Shown in pieces: positions 1-8,913 of a DNA stretch of 64,000 nt. The position numbers and the translations under genes were made by a program. The notes beneath the pieces were generated by a model that was not told the DNA's origin, searched no databases, and worked only from the letters and a program-made list of their open reading frames with translations. Origin of the DNA: Bacillota bacterium (lineage in GTDB: Bacteria > Bacillota > Clostridia > Acetivibrionales > DTU013). The first letter of the stretch is position 1. Each line of letters starts with the position of its first letter. The stretch lies in assembly GCA_023418915.1 (NCBI GenBank), contig JAEZYU010000061.1, positions 124,001-188,000 of the forward strand. The letters are read 5' to 3'.

Positions 1-2002
1 TATCATACTTGCTGTGAAAATCCTTATCTATTCCCAACAGCTCTGTTCTTGAGCGTATAAAGCTTACTGCAGCCCTTGCCGATTCCTTCATCACATCACC
101 AAGCTGTCCTGTGAGCTCCAGCTTCCCGCTGCCATCCATGAGCGTAACCTCTATAGCAAGCGTATCGCCGCCTACAGGCGTCCAGGCAAGGCCGGTAGCA
201 ATTCCTACCTCGTCCTTTTCGTTGGCCTTATCATACCTGAACCTCTTTGTTCCAAGGTACTTCTCTATATTTGCAGGCGTTATCGTAACTGATTTTCTAC
301 TTCCCGCCACAAGCACTCTTGCAGCTTTCCTGCAAACATTGGCGATCTCTCTTTCCAGATTTCTGACTCCGGCTTCCCTTGTGTAGTGGTTGATGACACT
401 TCTGATAGTGTCCTCACCTACCCTCAGGTTCTTCTTCAGCAGGCCATGTGACTTCATCTGCTTGCCAAGCAGATATCTTTGTGCTATCTGTACCTTCTCC
501 TCCTCAGTATATCCCGAGATCGTTATGACCTCCATCCTGTCAAGCAGAGGACGCGGTATCGTGTCAAGAGTGTTGGCTGTTGTAAGGAAAAGCACGTCTG
601 ACAAATCAACCGGCAGCTCCAGATAATGATCCCTGAATGAGAAGTTCTGTTCTGCATCGAGCACTTCCAGCATGGCTGATGCCGGATCACCTCTGAAATC
701 ACTGCTCATCTTGTCGATCTCATCGAGCAATATAAGAGGATTGCTTGATCCCGCCTGCTTGAGCGCATTTAGTATCCTTCCCGGCATTGCACCTACATAG
801 GTGCGTCTGTGTCCTCTGATCTCAGCTTCGTCTCTCACTCCGCCGAGCGACATCCTGACGTAATTCCTGTTAAGCGCCCTTGCTATGGATTTTGCTATAG
901 ATGTCTTACCTACCCCGGGAGGTCCAACAAGACATAGTATCGGACCCTTCAAATGGTTCGTCAGCTTCAGTACCGCAAGGTATTCCAGGATTCTTTCCTT
1001 TACCTTCTCAAGCCCGTAGTGGTCATCGTTCAGTATTTGTTCCGCTTTTATCAGATCTATCATCTCATCGGTCTTTTTACCCCAGGGCAGATCGAATATC
1101 CATTCCAGATATGTCCTTATCACAGAACCTTCTGCGGAGCCGGACGGCATTTTCTGCAGGCGGTCCAGTTCCTTGAGCACTTTCTTTTGTGCTTCTTCAG
1201 GCAGATTCGCCGCTTCCAGCTTTCTCTTGTACTCCTCGACTTCTCCTGCTACGCCATCCTTGTCTCCAAGCTCTGTCTGTATTGCTTTTATCTGTTCCCT
1301 GAGATAGTATTCGCGCTGCATTTTGTCTATCTGCTTTCGTACGCGCACACTTATGTCCTTCTCGACCTCAAGTATCTCTATCTCACTCATCAGCATTTCC
1401 AGAAGCTTTTCCATCCTTCTTTCCGGATGGAACTCATCAAGTATTTCCTGCTTCTGATCCACCTTGACCTGCATGTTTGATGCTATGATATCAGACATCT
1501 GTCCAATTTCTTCTATTGCAGAGATCGATGAGACAGTGTCGGGAGAAATCTTCCCGTTAAGCTTGGAATATTCATCAAAAGTACTCAGCACCTTTCTCTT
1601 CAGTGCTTCATATTCCACATCCCTGCTCTTGTCCTCAGGTATGATTTTCTCAGCAACCTCGGCAATGAAATACGGTTCTGTCTGTATATAATTTTTCACT
1701 TCAGCTCTGCTGATTCCCTCGACCAATACCCTTATAGTATTGCCCGGAAGACGCAGCAGCTGCTTTACCCTTGATATAGTACCAACTTTGTATATATCAT
1801 CAACATCAGGCGAGTCATTTTTAGCATCCTTCTGAGCCGTAAGGAATATCAGCTGATTATTGATCATCGCCTCATCCAGCGCTTTTACGGATTTTTCCCT
1901 ACCCACGTCGAAGGTCAGGATCATATAAGGAAACACTGTCAGCCCTCTGAGCGGCAATAACGGAAGAGTCCTTTTCTTGATTATCTTTTTCGTTTCAGGC
2001 AT
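1..2002 (-). CDS. lon: ATP-dependent protease Lon, C-terminus cut by window edge
   Basis: Lon is a cytosolic AAA+ serine protease that degrades misfolded and regulatory proteins. About 667 codons are visible, from an ATG at 2002 to the window edge. The N-terminal substrate-binding domain begins with the typical LPLLPLRGLTVFP stretch. The Walker A motif GPPGVGKT is near residues 360-367 and the Walker B region with LLDEIDKM is near 420-428. The sequence breaks off after the conserved segment ending GIDKDFHSKYD. That is just before the PKDGPSAG catalytic-serine block, so the Ser/Lys dyad is outside the window. The truncation is an edge effect; I see no frameshift. A DUF4129 gene lies 117 bp upstream on the same strand. 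Identity is very secure. Confidence 0.97.
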   Translation of the reverse strand, partial: MPETKKIIKKRTLPLLPLRGLTVFPYMILTFDVGREKSVKALDEAMINNQLIFLTAQKDAKNDSPDVDDIYKVGTISRVKQLLRLPGNTIRVLVEGISRAEVKNYIQTEPYFIAEVAEKIIPEDKSRDVEYEALKRKVLSTFDEYSKLNGKISPDTVSSISAIEEIGQMSDIIASNMQVKVDQKQEILDEFHPERRMEKLLEMLMSEIEILEVEKDISVRVRKQIDKMQREYYLREQIKAIQTELGDKDGVAGEVEEYKRKLEAANLPEEAQKKVLKELDRLQKMPSGSAEGSVIRTYLEWIFDLPWGKKTDEMIDLIKAEQILNDDHYGLEKVKERILEYLAVLKLTNHLKGPILCLVGPPGVGKTSIAKSIARALNRNYVRMSLGGVRDEAEIRGHRRTYVGAMPGRILNALKQAGSSNPLILLDEIDKMSSDFRGDPASAMLEVLDAEQNFSFRDHYLELPVDLSDVLFLTTANTLDTIPRPLLDRMEVITISGYTEEEKVQIAQRYLLGKQMKSHGLLKKNLRVGEDTIRSVINHYTREAGVRNLEREIANVCRKAARVLVAGSRKSVTITPANIEKYLGTKRFRYDKANEKDEVGIATGLAWTPVGGDTLAIEVTLMDGSGKLELTGQLGDVMKESARAAVSFIRSRTELLGIDKDFHSKYD

Positions 2003-2119
2003 TTGACCATCCCCTTACTAATCTGAGTTTGTTTTGCAATGGTCTTTATTATATCCTGTACATAATTCTTTTTCAATTGTTTTATATGGTACGCGAGTAA
2101 ATCTAAGCAAGGTATCTCG

Positions 2120-3646
2120 TCACACCTCACCTTTTCCAGAGGGTTCTGTACCGCATAGTCTGCCGAAATACGCCTGAGCCCTTGCAAGTGTTTCATTGTC
2201 AGGCTGTGTTTCTCCATAACGTACACGCTCATATATGGCCGTAAACGGGGGAAGCCCTGCTCTGAAGCCATCAGACACGGCAGTGTGAGCCTTATCAGCT
2301 ATTTCAGAGGTGGTATCAGCAGGTCTGGGATTTATCCCTCTCATTGCCAGCATATCAAGGATAAGTCCATACATGTATCTGACCCTTTGTACGGGATCGG
2401 TTATTTTTCTAAGAGCCTTGATGGTCCGCTTTTTCGATTTAGTATTTTTGATTACAGCAGCCCTTTCAGGCAATACTGTTTCTGTTATATCGACATAGTC
2501 GCTTTCCTGTTGAGGTGTGTTTGCTCTCCTTATTTCGAACAGCCTTTTGATCCATCCGGCAACTTTTGAAGCGATCACAGGTATCTTGGAAACAATGAGT
2601 AAAATTAGTCTATATGCCAGATAAAGCAATATAAAATTTTTCAATACATTAAAAAACAGATCCCAGAGAGGTGTCGGGGGCTGAACACCCATATCAGGCG
2701 GTAACTGCGGAGCAGCAGACATACCTCCCTCAACCTGCCCTGCATCAGGCAGAATCTGCTCCATAAGCCACAGTATCGCTGAAATTACGATGCCTATGAT
2801 CCGCTTTGCCAGATTCAGCAGCCATATAACCACAGGCTTCAGGTTGAACAGCAGCATAATGAACAGAAAAACAATGCATATCATAAATGTGTTGAAACGG
2901 CGCAAATTTCCTGGCAGCACAGATTTTTCAATATGCTTTTTTTCGTAAATGTTGTTATCTATGTCCTCCTGATTCTTTACGACAAGGTATGCAAATATCA
3001 GCAGATACAATGCTCCAAAATGCCATGGACGCAGATGTAAAAGTCTGTCATTTAAATATGGCAGTTCCAGGCATACGGTGAGAATGAACAGGCCTGTATA
3101 TAGCTTAGAGTCGGTCAGTATTTTAGTGGGAGCTTTTTTTGAATACTTCAGAGAAACAATATATGCTGTCATCAGAACTGACAATTCGAACAGTATCCTC
3201 AAAATATCATGCTGCCTGTAGATCACAAGAGCTGCTGCTGCAGGAATAACAAGCATAAACCAGGTTGTCGACGCCGCAAGAGTACGGTCTATATTTTTAA
3301 TGTCCAGCATAAATACTATGAACCTGACTGCTTTGGTCTGAGAGAGCCTTGACGGCATATTGCGAGGGTAGTCCAATAAGAGGTTGCCCAGTGTATAAGC
3401 GAGGCCTACACTAAATATATAAAGAAGGAACGACACAGAACCTCCGTCATCAGCAAACAGTATTGTACGCAGCGTGACTGCACAAGCGCATATGTATGCA
3501 CTGACTGCCATGGATGATAACAGACGCAATAATGGTGTCCTTATTCTATGCTTTTTCCTGCTCATTTTCTGTGCTATTTGTATCCACTCCTTATAACACT
3601 TCGTTTCAAAGAAAATTTTTCGTTTGAAGAATAATTGCCGATACAT
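2120..3646 (-). CDS. multi-pass membrane protein with C-terminal DUF4129 domain
   Basis: This 508-residue protein has many hydrophobic segments between about residues 45 and 380, then a soluble tail. The last 90 residues (around RYMYGLILDMLAMRG to the end) match the DUF4129 domain found at the C-terminus of TgpA-like transglutaminase proteins. I see no transglutaminase Cys-His-Asp core, so an enzyme role is not supported. It is the last gene of a moxR-DUF58-DUF4129 operon, a linkage usually tied to cell-envelope or complex-assembly functions. The start is uncertain. The ATG at 3646 lies 1 nt past the upstream stop with a weak ribosome site, and residues 3-17 are encoded by a dispersed repeat element. 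An internal start near codon 28 (MSRKKH) is possible. Confidence 0.8.
   Translation of the reverse strand: MYRQLFFKRKIFFETKCYKEWIQIAQKMSRKKHRIRTPLLRLLSSMAVSAYICACAVTLRTILFADDGGSVSFLLYIFSVGLAYTLGNLLLDYPRNMPSRLSQTKAVRFIVFMLDIKNIDRTLAASTTWFMLVIPAAAALVIYRQHDILRILFELSVLMTAYIVSLKYSKKAPTKILTDSKLYTGLFILTVCLELPYLNDRLLHLRPWHFGALYLLIFAYLVVKNQEDIDNNIYEKKHIEKSVLPGNLRRFNTFMICIVFLFIMLLFNLKPVVIWLLNLAKRIIGIVISAILWLMEQILPDAGQVEGGMSAAPQLPPDMGVQPPTPLWDLFFNVLKNFILLYLAYRLILLIVSKIPVIASKVAGWIKRLFEIRRANTPQQESDYVDITETVLPERAAVIKNTKSKKRTIKALRKITDPVQRVRYMYGLILDMLAMRGINPRPADTTSEIADKAHTAVSDGFRAGLPPFTAIYERVRYGETQPDNETLARAQAYFGRLCGTEPSGKGEV
3591..3638 (-). repeat. dispersed hairpin repeat, copy R1
   Basis: Copy of the dispersed element described in the findings. 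Read on the minus strand it has a hairpin core and ends in GAAGTGTTATAA, directly followed by an AAGGAG ribosome-site-like stretch. It overlaps the first codons of the DUF4129 gene and sits at the DUF58/DUF4129 junction. The right hairpin arm is degenerate in this copy (GAATAATT instead of GAAAAATTT). Confidence 0.7.
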
Positions 3647-3647
3647 T

Positions 3648-4850
3648 CTACATCTCAGCTGTCTGCCGGTCTCCGTACATCATCCCTGCTGTCTGCCGGT
3701 CTCCATACATCCTCTCAGCTTCCAGCCAGCTCCTGTCTGCAAGAATATACAGCTCAGCCAGCTGAGGTTTTGTACCATTATCACATGTGGTGTCGAGCAG
3801 GATTATGCTGACTTTGTTTCCTCCAGCCGCAAGCCTGTCTGCCTGCCGGCATATCCCTTCGCTAAGATATGCTGTTATTATAGCAGCATCCGAATTTGAT
3901 ATATCTTCAGACACATCCTCAAGAATGAGCTCAAAATCCTTCACATTTTTCATCTGTAGTCCGGCCAGAATTCTGAAAATAGAGGTAATATGATCCTTAT
4001 CAGCAGCTTCGCCTGTTATTATTGGCTGTTTTGCATCCACACAGGTACAGCCGTTGGTTATAAACCTGACGGGAGTACCCTCCCTAAGAGCCATGTCGAG
4101 CAGCGTTGCAGCAACCTTTATACCCAGTTCGGCAGCTGTTTTGTTGATGGTATCGTAATACTCATAAAGCTGTGATTGCATGTTCAATAGCAATACCATG
4201 TTTTGTTGAGAGGTGAATTCATTTTTTCTGATCATCAGTCTTCCGCTTTTTGCGGAAGCAGGCCAATGCATCCGGTTGAGCGGATCCCCCGGTCTGTAGT
4301 CCCGGGCGCCGGATACAAGAAATGGATCATCGATGACCCATCTGTTGACGACTCTGTCGCCTTGCAGCAGATTGACTGGTATGAATAGATTGTCGAGATC
4401 GACGATCTCAGGATATACGGTAAGCTCAGCCTTAACAGGTACTGCAATCGAGACGGTATTGAAATTGAGCAGATCGCCGCTGACAAGTGTTACATTTTCC
4501 GTAAGAAAAATGCCTCTTTTAAGGCATTTCAGCCTCCACCTTCTGGTCGTTTTCTGATAGCTCTTCAATACAAAGCTGCTTGTCACATGCCTGTTTTCCT
4601 GTGCCACGACAGAGCATGTGCCGGCATAGTCCAGCCACCTCGATGTATGTATGTCCGCCCTCAGCCATGGCACCGGCAGCAGCTTGCCGTTGTAGATAGT
4701 CTCTACAACACTGATAGTGTCGCCTTCATGTGCCTCATTTACACTGAATTCACATCTGTATTTGAGCTTATAAAACGCAAATGTGCAAAATACCTGAAGC
4801 TGAAACCACAATACAAACGCCAGTATCAGCAGTAATGCGATGACATCCAT
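3648..4850 (-). CDS. DUF58 domain protein
   Basis: This 400-residue protein has one N-terminal membrane segment (about 3-20), a beta-rich middle and the DUF58 core near residues 180-240. The core shows the conserved GARDYRPGDPLNRMHWPASA stretch. DUF58 proteins are nearly always encoded beside MoxR AAA+ ATPases and are thought to be the partner they act on. Here the start codon overlaps the moxR stop by one base, so translational coupling is likely. The extreme C-terminus carries a perfect-looking 10-residue duplication (MYGDRQTAGM / MYGDRQTAEM) made by a 30-bp tandem duplication at about 3651-3712. The duplication is just before the stop and probably recent. Biochemical function is unknown. 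Confidence 0.88.
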   Translation of the reverse strand: MDVIALLLILAFVLWFQLQVFCTFAFYKLKYRCEFSVNEAHEGDTISVVETIYNGKLLPVPWLRADIHTSRWLDYAGTCSVVAQENRHVTSSFVLKSYQKTTRRWRLKCLKRGIFLTENVTLVSGDLLNFNTVSIAVPVKAELTVYPEIVDLDNLFIPVNLLQGDRVVNRWVIDDPFLVSGARDYRPGDPLNRMHWPASAKSGRLMIRKNEFTSQQNMVLLLNMQSQLYEYYDTINKTAAELGIKVAATLLDMALREGTPVRFITNGCTCVDAKQPIITGEAADKDHITSIFRILAGLQMKNVKDFELILEDVSEDISNSDAAIITAYLSEGICRQADRLAAGGNKVSIILLDTTCDNGTKPQLAELYILADRSWLEAERMYGDRQTAGMMYGDRQTAEM

Positions 4851-5803
4851 CAGATTTCCTCCGTAGGCACATGTACCTTGCTTAGAATGTCATGAATAAT
4901 ATTCTCTGCATTTTGAGTTCCGCTGAAGATTGCATGTCCCTTGATAATGATACGATGCGCCAGCACCGGAACAGCAGTCCTCTTTATATCGTCAGGCGTA
5001 ATGAAGTCACGTCCTTCGAATACGGCATTGACCTGTGCGGCCTTCATCAGTGCTATGCTTCCCCTCGGACTTACACCCAGCGTTATCCTTTCGTCATGTC
5101 TTGTTGCCTCGATAATATCAATTATATATTGTGCACATGCCTGCGAAACCTTGACTGACATAACAGCGGACTGAGCCTGCGCTATGCTTTCTGAAGCTGC
5201 CGCCGTCTGCAGCTCTGCCAATGGATCAGATTCTCTGAATCGTTTTAGGATTTCCATTCCTTCGGCAGGGTCAGGATATCCCATCTTCAGCCGCATAAAA
5301 AATCTGTCAAGCTGGGCTTCAGGTAAAGGAAACGTGCCGCGCGTCTCTACCGGATTCTGTGTCGCTATTACAAAAAAAGGTCTGTGCAGCTGTCTTGTCT
5401 CACCGTCTACAGTGACCTGCCTCTCCTCCATACATTCAAGAAGACTTGACTGTGTCCTTGGCGTTGCTCTGTTTATTTCATCAGCGAGAATTATATTTGT
5501 GAAGACAGGCCCCGGTCTGAAGATGAACTCCCCGCGCTTCTGATCGAAATAGTTGATGCCAGTAAGATCGGAGGGCAGCAGGTCCGGAGTGAACTGTATC
5601 CGTTTGAAATCACATTCAAGAGATTTGGCCAGACATTTAGCCAACATAGTCTTCCCAACACCCGGCACGTCCTCGAGCAGTACATGACCACCGCAAAAGA
5701 GCGATATCATAACGAGGTCGACAGTTTCTTCGCTGCCAACAAGCACTTTTGATATATTGCTCTTCACAACACCGGCCAGTTTTTTTACATCCGCCAGTTC
5801 CAT
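4850..5803 (-). CDS. MoxR family AAA+ ATPase
   Basis: This 317-residue MoxR-type AAA+ ATPase is probably a chaperone that remodels its DUF58/VWA-type partners with ATP. The Walker A motif LLEDVPGVGKT is near residues 41-51. The Walker B motif IILADEINRA is near 103-112, followed by the MoxR signature region with MEERQVTVDG, sensor residues in ATQNPVE and the arginine-containing FPLPEAQLDRF block. The length is normal for the family. It is the first large gene of the operon and uses a GGGGG-type ribosome site 6 nt before the ATG at 5803. A dispersed repeat (R2) lies immediately upstream, so the leader of this gene is partly repeat-derived. Confidence 0.94.
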   Translation of the reverse strand: MELADVKKLAGVVKSNISKVLVGSEETVDLVMISLFCGGHVLLEDVPGVGKTMLAKCLAKSLECDFKRIQFTPDLLPSDLTGINYFDQKRGEFIFRPGPVFTNIILADEINRATPRTQSSLLECMEERQVTVDGETRQLHRPFFVIATQNPVETRGTFPLPEAQLDRFFMRLKMGYPDPAEGMEILKRFRESDPLAELQTAAASESIAQAQSAVMSVKVSQACAQYIIDIIEATRHDERITLGVSPRGSIALMKAAQVNAVFEGRDFITPDDIKRTAVPVLAHRIIIKGHAIFSGTQNAENIIHDILSKVHVPTEEI

Positions 5804-5814
5804 TTTTGACCCCC

Positions 5815-5863
5815 ATATAACACTTTATTTCAAATAAAATTTTTCGGCTGTAGATAAATTTTC
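5815..5863 (-). repeat. dispersed hairpin repeat, copy R2
   Basis: Same element family as R1. On the minus strand it runs from the hairpin core (arms AAATTTATC / GAAAAATTT) to AAGTGTTATA, about 10 nt before the moxR ribosome site. It supplies the last codons and the TAA stop of the small upstream ORF. Confidence 0.7.
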
Positions 5864-6037
5864 AACATTCTGATGTGTTTCGTTCCACATTCTCAGCCTC
5901 TCTTTGTCCTGCTTGTATTGCGGCAGGCTCAATACAATCGAAATGATAAGTATGACAGCTATGATTATGATCTCACGTATTGTAGAAGGCTTCATTCTTT
6001 TTATCACATCTCGTGTCCATATGAATACCGAAAACAT
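5825..6037 (-). CDS. small single-helix membrane protein, hypothetical
   Basis: The reading frame is open from an ATG at 6067 (80 codons), but the likely start is the ATG at 6037 (70 residues). An AAGAGG ribosome site lies just before it. A TTGCCT-N17-TAGTAT promoter (6075-6103) would start the transcript at about 6067, too close for the first ATG. The protein has a short basic N-terminus, one hydrophobic helix (IIIIAVILIISIVLSL) and a charged tail. The last dozen residues and the stop are encoded by repeat copy R2. It appears to be the first gene of the moxR operon. I do not recognise the family. Confidence 0.5.
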   Translation of the reverse strand: MFSVFIWTRDVIKRMKPSTIREIIIIAVILIISIVLSLPQYKQDKERLRMWNETHQNVENLSTAEKFYLK

Positions 6038-6074
6038 AAAACCTCTTTTTACCGCCTCATTCTTCATAAATCAA

Positions 6075-6103
6075 TACTAACATTCCCGCCATGGCAAGGC
6101 AAG
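6075..6103 (-). promoter_or_regulatory. sigma-A-like promoter for small ORF / moxR operon
   Basis: Minus-strand TTGCCT (6103-6098), a 17-nt spacer and TAGTAT (6080-6075). Transcription would start near 6067, just before the small membrane protein and the moxR operon. Confidence 0.5.
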
Positions 6104-6148
6104 TAGACTTTTTTACTGAATGAGGTTGGCAAAAAGAGGTTGTGTTTT

Positions 6149-7342
6149 TTATTGCTTCATTGCGGCTGCAAAGCTCTCACCGTATGCTATACACCTGTCT
6201 ATATCGCTCTCTGACAGCCTGTATTTCACAGCAAGCGGCTCCAAGGGAGTTTTAAGTCCAGATTTTTCAAGGGATGAGCTTATCACCTTCGAAGACTCTC
6301 CGCTCCAGCCATAGCTGCCGAAGCCGGCTCCCAGCTTCCCCCTGAACCTGTGCCCCTTTATTTCCTCCAATAGTCCTGCAGTAGGCCGCATAACAGTATT
6401 ATTTACAGTGCAGCTCCCTACAAGCACTCCCCTTGCTTTAAATATTTCTGTCAGCAGATCGCTTTGGTCTGTTGCTGCTGCATTGAAAAGCTTGTGAGGT
6501 ACTCCCTGTCTTTCCAGTCCCAATGCGATCGACTCCGCCATTGCGCGTGTAGCATCGTACATAGTGTCATAAATGATAACTGCATAACCTTCATTGTAAT
6601 CCTGGGACCACTGATCATATTTCTCTATTATCTTAAGCGGATCCTTCCTCCATATTATACCATGGCTTGGAGCGATCATGTCTATCTGAAGCTTCATATC
6701 GACTACTTCTTTAATTTTTTTCCTAATCAGTGCACTATATGGAGTCAGTATATTTGCATAGTATTTTATAGCCTCTTCCATAAGCTCGCAGCCGTCCACC
6801 TCATCATTGTACAGGGATATGCCGGCATAGTGCTGGCCGAAAGCATCATTTGACAAAACTGTTCCGGCGCCCTTTACATATGTAAGCATACTGTCTGGCC
6901 AGTGTATCATCTGCATTTCGACAAAGACGAGATCATATTCGCCTATATTTACCGTATCTCCGGTTTTAACAATTTTAAAATTGAATTCGTTGCGGTGAAA
7001 ATGATTCTTTATGATATCTGCACCATTTTTTGTGCAGTATATAGGTATGTCCTGTGACGGAAGCCTGTCAAGCAGGTAGCCGAGACTGCCGCTGTGATCC
7101 GGTTCACTGTGGTTGATGACTATCATGTCGATGCTGGCCAGCCCTACCTGATTATCTAGTTCTCTTACAAACTCCTCCTTATAGGGATCCCATACAGTAT
7201 CTACCAGTACGGTTTTCTTATCCCTGATGAGATAGGAATTATAGCTGGAGCCTCTGTGCGTAGACAGTTCATGTCCGTGAAAGTGACGCAGTCCCCAATC
7301 CTTTATGCCGATCCAGTGTATATTCTTTTTTATCTCAGTCAT
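6149..7342 (-). CDS. flavodiiron protein (FprA family A-type flavoprotein)
   Basis: This 397-residue flavodiiron protein reduces O2 to water, or NO to N2O, in the cytosol of anaerobes, taking electrons from rubredoxin or a similar carrier. The N-terminal half is a metallo-beta-lactamase fold with the diiron motif H78-x-E80-x-D82-H83 (NHSEPDHSG). Further ligands lie in the HWPDSM, SNDAFG and PSHG blocks. The C-terminal half (from about 255, with IIYDTMYDATRAMAES) is a flavodoxin domain binding FMN. No rubredoxin or flavin-reductase extension is fused. The start ATG at 7342 has an AAGGAG site. It stands alone, upstream of the moxR group and after the tuf terminator. Whether O2 or NO is preferred cannot be told from sequence. 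Confidence 0.94.
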   Translation of the reverse strand: MTEIKKNIHWIGIKDWGLRHFHGHELSTHRGSSYNSYLIRDKKTVLVDTVWDPYKEEFVRELDNQVGLASIDMIVINHSEPDHSGSLGYLLDRLPSQDIPIYCTKNGADIIKNHFHRNEFNFKIVKTGDTVNIGEYDLVFVEMQMIHWPDSMLTYVKGAGTVLSNDAFGQHYAGISLYNDEVDGCELMEEAIKYYANILTPYSALIRKKIKEVVDMKLQIDMIAPSHGIIWRKDPLKIIEKYDQWSQDYNEGYAVIIYDTMYDATRAMAESIALGLERQGVPHKLFNAAATDQSDLLTEIFKARGVLVGSCTVNNTVMRPTAGLLEEIKGHRFRGKLGAGFGSYGWSGESSKVISSSLEKSGLKTPLEPLAVKYRLSESDIDRCIAYGESFAAAMKQ

Positions 7343-7363
7343 CGCTGTATCTCCTTTTCATAA

Positions 7364-7442
7364 TCTGCTTATTTCGAATCATTCGTATTATTACCCAAAC
7401 TTGTCTGTCATAAAACATGTGATACATTGTGTAATAAGCAGA
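7364..7442. repeat. inverted repeat in the flavodiiron gene leader
   Basis: TCTGCTTATT at 7364-7373 is matched by its exact reverse complement AATAAGCAGA at 7433-7442. The pair lies within the 170 bp between the flavodiiron start codon and the tuf terminator. It could be a regulator site or an mRNA leader structure; I see no clear promoter here. Confidence 0.4.
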
Positions 7443-7510
7443 ACGATTCTTTATACGAACTAGTAATACTGCGCAATTGTATGTAATTATGAGAACTGCC
7501 TCTGAGATAA

Positions 7511-7545
7511 AAAAAGTACGGTTTGCTATGCAAACCGTACTTTTT
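7511..7545 (-). terminator. intrinsic terminator after tuf
   Basis: A perfect 16-bp stem (arms AAAAAGTACGGTTTGC and its complement) with a 3-nt loop ends in a T-run on both strands. It lies 15 bp after the tuf stop and would end the rpsL-rpsG-fusA-tuf transcript. Confidence 0.92.
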
Positions 7546-7559
7546 GATAAGCTTGTCTA

Positions 7560-8762
7560 TTACTCGATTATAGCAGTAACAGTACCGGATCCAACAGTTC
7601 TGCCGCCTTCACGGATAGCGAACCTGAGTCCTTCTTCCATAGCTATTGGAGTGATGAGCTTGATGGTCATTTCAATATGGTCACCGGGCATGCACATCTC
7701 TACGCCTTCAGCAAGTTCAGCAACACCGGTAACGTCGGTGGTTCTGAAATAAAACTGTGGTCTGTAGCCATTGAAGAAAGGAGTATGTCTTCCGCCCTCT
7801 TCCTTGGTCAGAACGTAAACCTGTCCCTTGAAGTGAGTGTGAGGCTTGATGGAACCGGGCTTAGCCAGAACCTGTCCTCTCTCAACTTCTGTTCTCTGTA
7901 TACCTCTGAGCAGGCAACCGATGTTATCGCCGGCAACTGCCTGGTCAAGAAGCTTCCTGAACATTTCAACTCCGGTGACGACTGTCTTTCTCGGAGCGTC
8001 CATGAGACCAACGATTTCAATTTCTTCGCCAACCTTGATCATACCTCTCTCAACCCTGCCTGTAGCAACAGTACCACGGCCGGTGATGGAGAATACGTCC
8101 TCGACAGGCATAATGAACGGCTTGTCTGTCGGTCTCTGCGGTTCAGGGATATATTTGTCTACTTCAGCCATGAGATCCATGACAGGCTTATATTCAGGCG
8201 CATTCGGATCAGTGGAGGTGCTTTCGAGAGCAACCAGAGCAGATCCTCTTACTATCGGAATATTATCACCGTCAAATTCATATGCGCTGAGCAGTTCTCT
8301 GACTTCCATCTCAACGAGTTCGATAAGCTCTTCGTCATCAACCATATCGCATTTGTTAAGGAAAACTACGATATAAGGAACGCCAACCTGTCGAGCAAGG
8401 AGTATGTGCTCCCTGGTCTGGGGCATCGGGCCGTCAGCTGCGGATACAACGAGTATAGCGCCGTCCATCTGAGCAGCACCGGTGATCATGTTCTTAACAT
8501 AGTCAGCATGTCCGGGGCAGTCAACATGTGCATAATGCCTGTTTTCTGTCTCATATTCAACGTGGGCGGTCGAGATCGTGATTCCTCTTGCTTTTTCCTC
8601 AGGAGCCTTGTCGATCTGGTCGTATGCAGTATAATTGGCCTTGCCCTGGAAACCCAATACCTTTGTTATTGCAGCTGTCAGTGAAGTCTTACCGTGGTCA
8701 ACGTGACCGATAGTTCCAATGTTAACGTGGGGTTTAGTTCTTTCAAATTTGGCCTTACCCAT
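7560..8762 (-). CDS. tuf: translation elongation factor Tu
   Basis: EF-Tu delivers aminoacyl-tRNA to the ribosome as a GTP complex. The protein has 400 residues from the ATG at 8762, which has a GGGAGGAG ribosome site; an upstream in-frame extension lacks one and is not in the family. The GTPase motifs are GHVDHGKTS (18-26), DCPGHADY, and NKCDM. The C-terminal domain ends with the usual GRTVGSGTV block. The gene lies 151 bp after fusA in the classical str order and ends at a strong terminator. Only one tuf copy is visible here. Confidence 0.98.
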   Translation of the reverse strand: MGKAKFERTKPHVNIGTIGHVDHGKTSLTAAITKVLGFQGKANYTAYDQIDKAPEEKARGITISTAHVEYETENRHYAHVDCPGHADYVKNMITGAAQMDGAILVVSAADGPMPQTREHILLARQVGVPYIVVFLNKCDMVDDEELIELVEMEVRELLSAYEFDGDNIPIVRGSALVALESTSTDPNAPEYKPVMDLMAEVDKYIPEPQRPTDKPFIMPVEDVFSITGRGTVATGRVERGMIKVGEEIEIVGLMDAPRKTVVTGVEMFRKLLDQAVAGDNIGCLLRGIQRTEVERGQVLAKPGSIKPHTHFKGQVYVLTKEEGGRHTPFFNGYRPQFYFRTTDVTGVAELAEGVEMCMPGDHIEMTIKLITPIAMEEGLRFAIREGGRTVGSGTVTAIIE

Positions 8763-8913
8763 TTTAAATTCTCCTCCCTTGTTCAGTAGAACACTGAATG
8801 ATTTTATTAAAAATATATTCATACGCTGCAGCTAACCGCTGATATCTGCTTTAAGCTGCGAGACGTATAGAGTGCAGTCCGATGATTGCGGGATTATCCG
8901 CATCATCAATAGC

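Noticed and set aside
953..1480. 175-codon plus-strand frame opposite lon
   Set aside because: Antisense shadow; Phe/Leu/Tyr-rich and without a ribosome site.
7677..8684. 335-codon plus-strand open frame opposite tuf
   Set aside because: It is antisense to a certain EF-Tu gene, has no ribosome site and no recognisable family; it is a shadow of codon bias.
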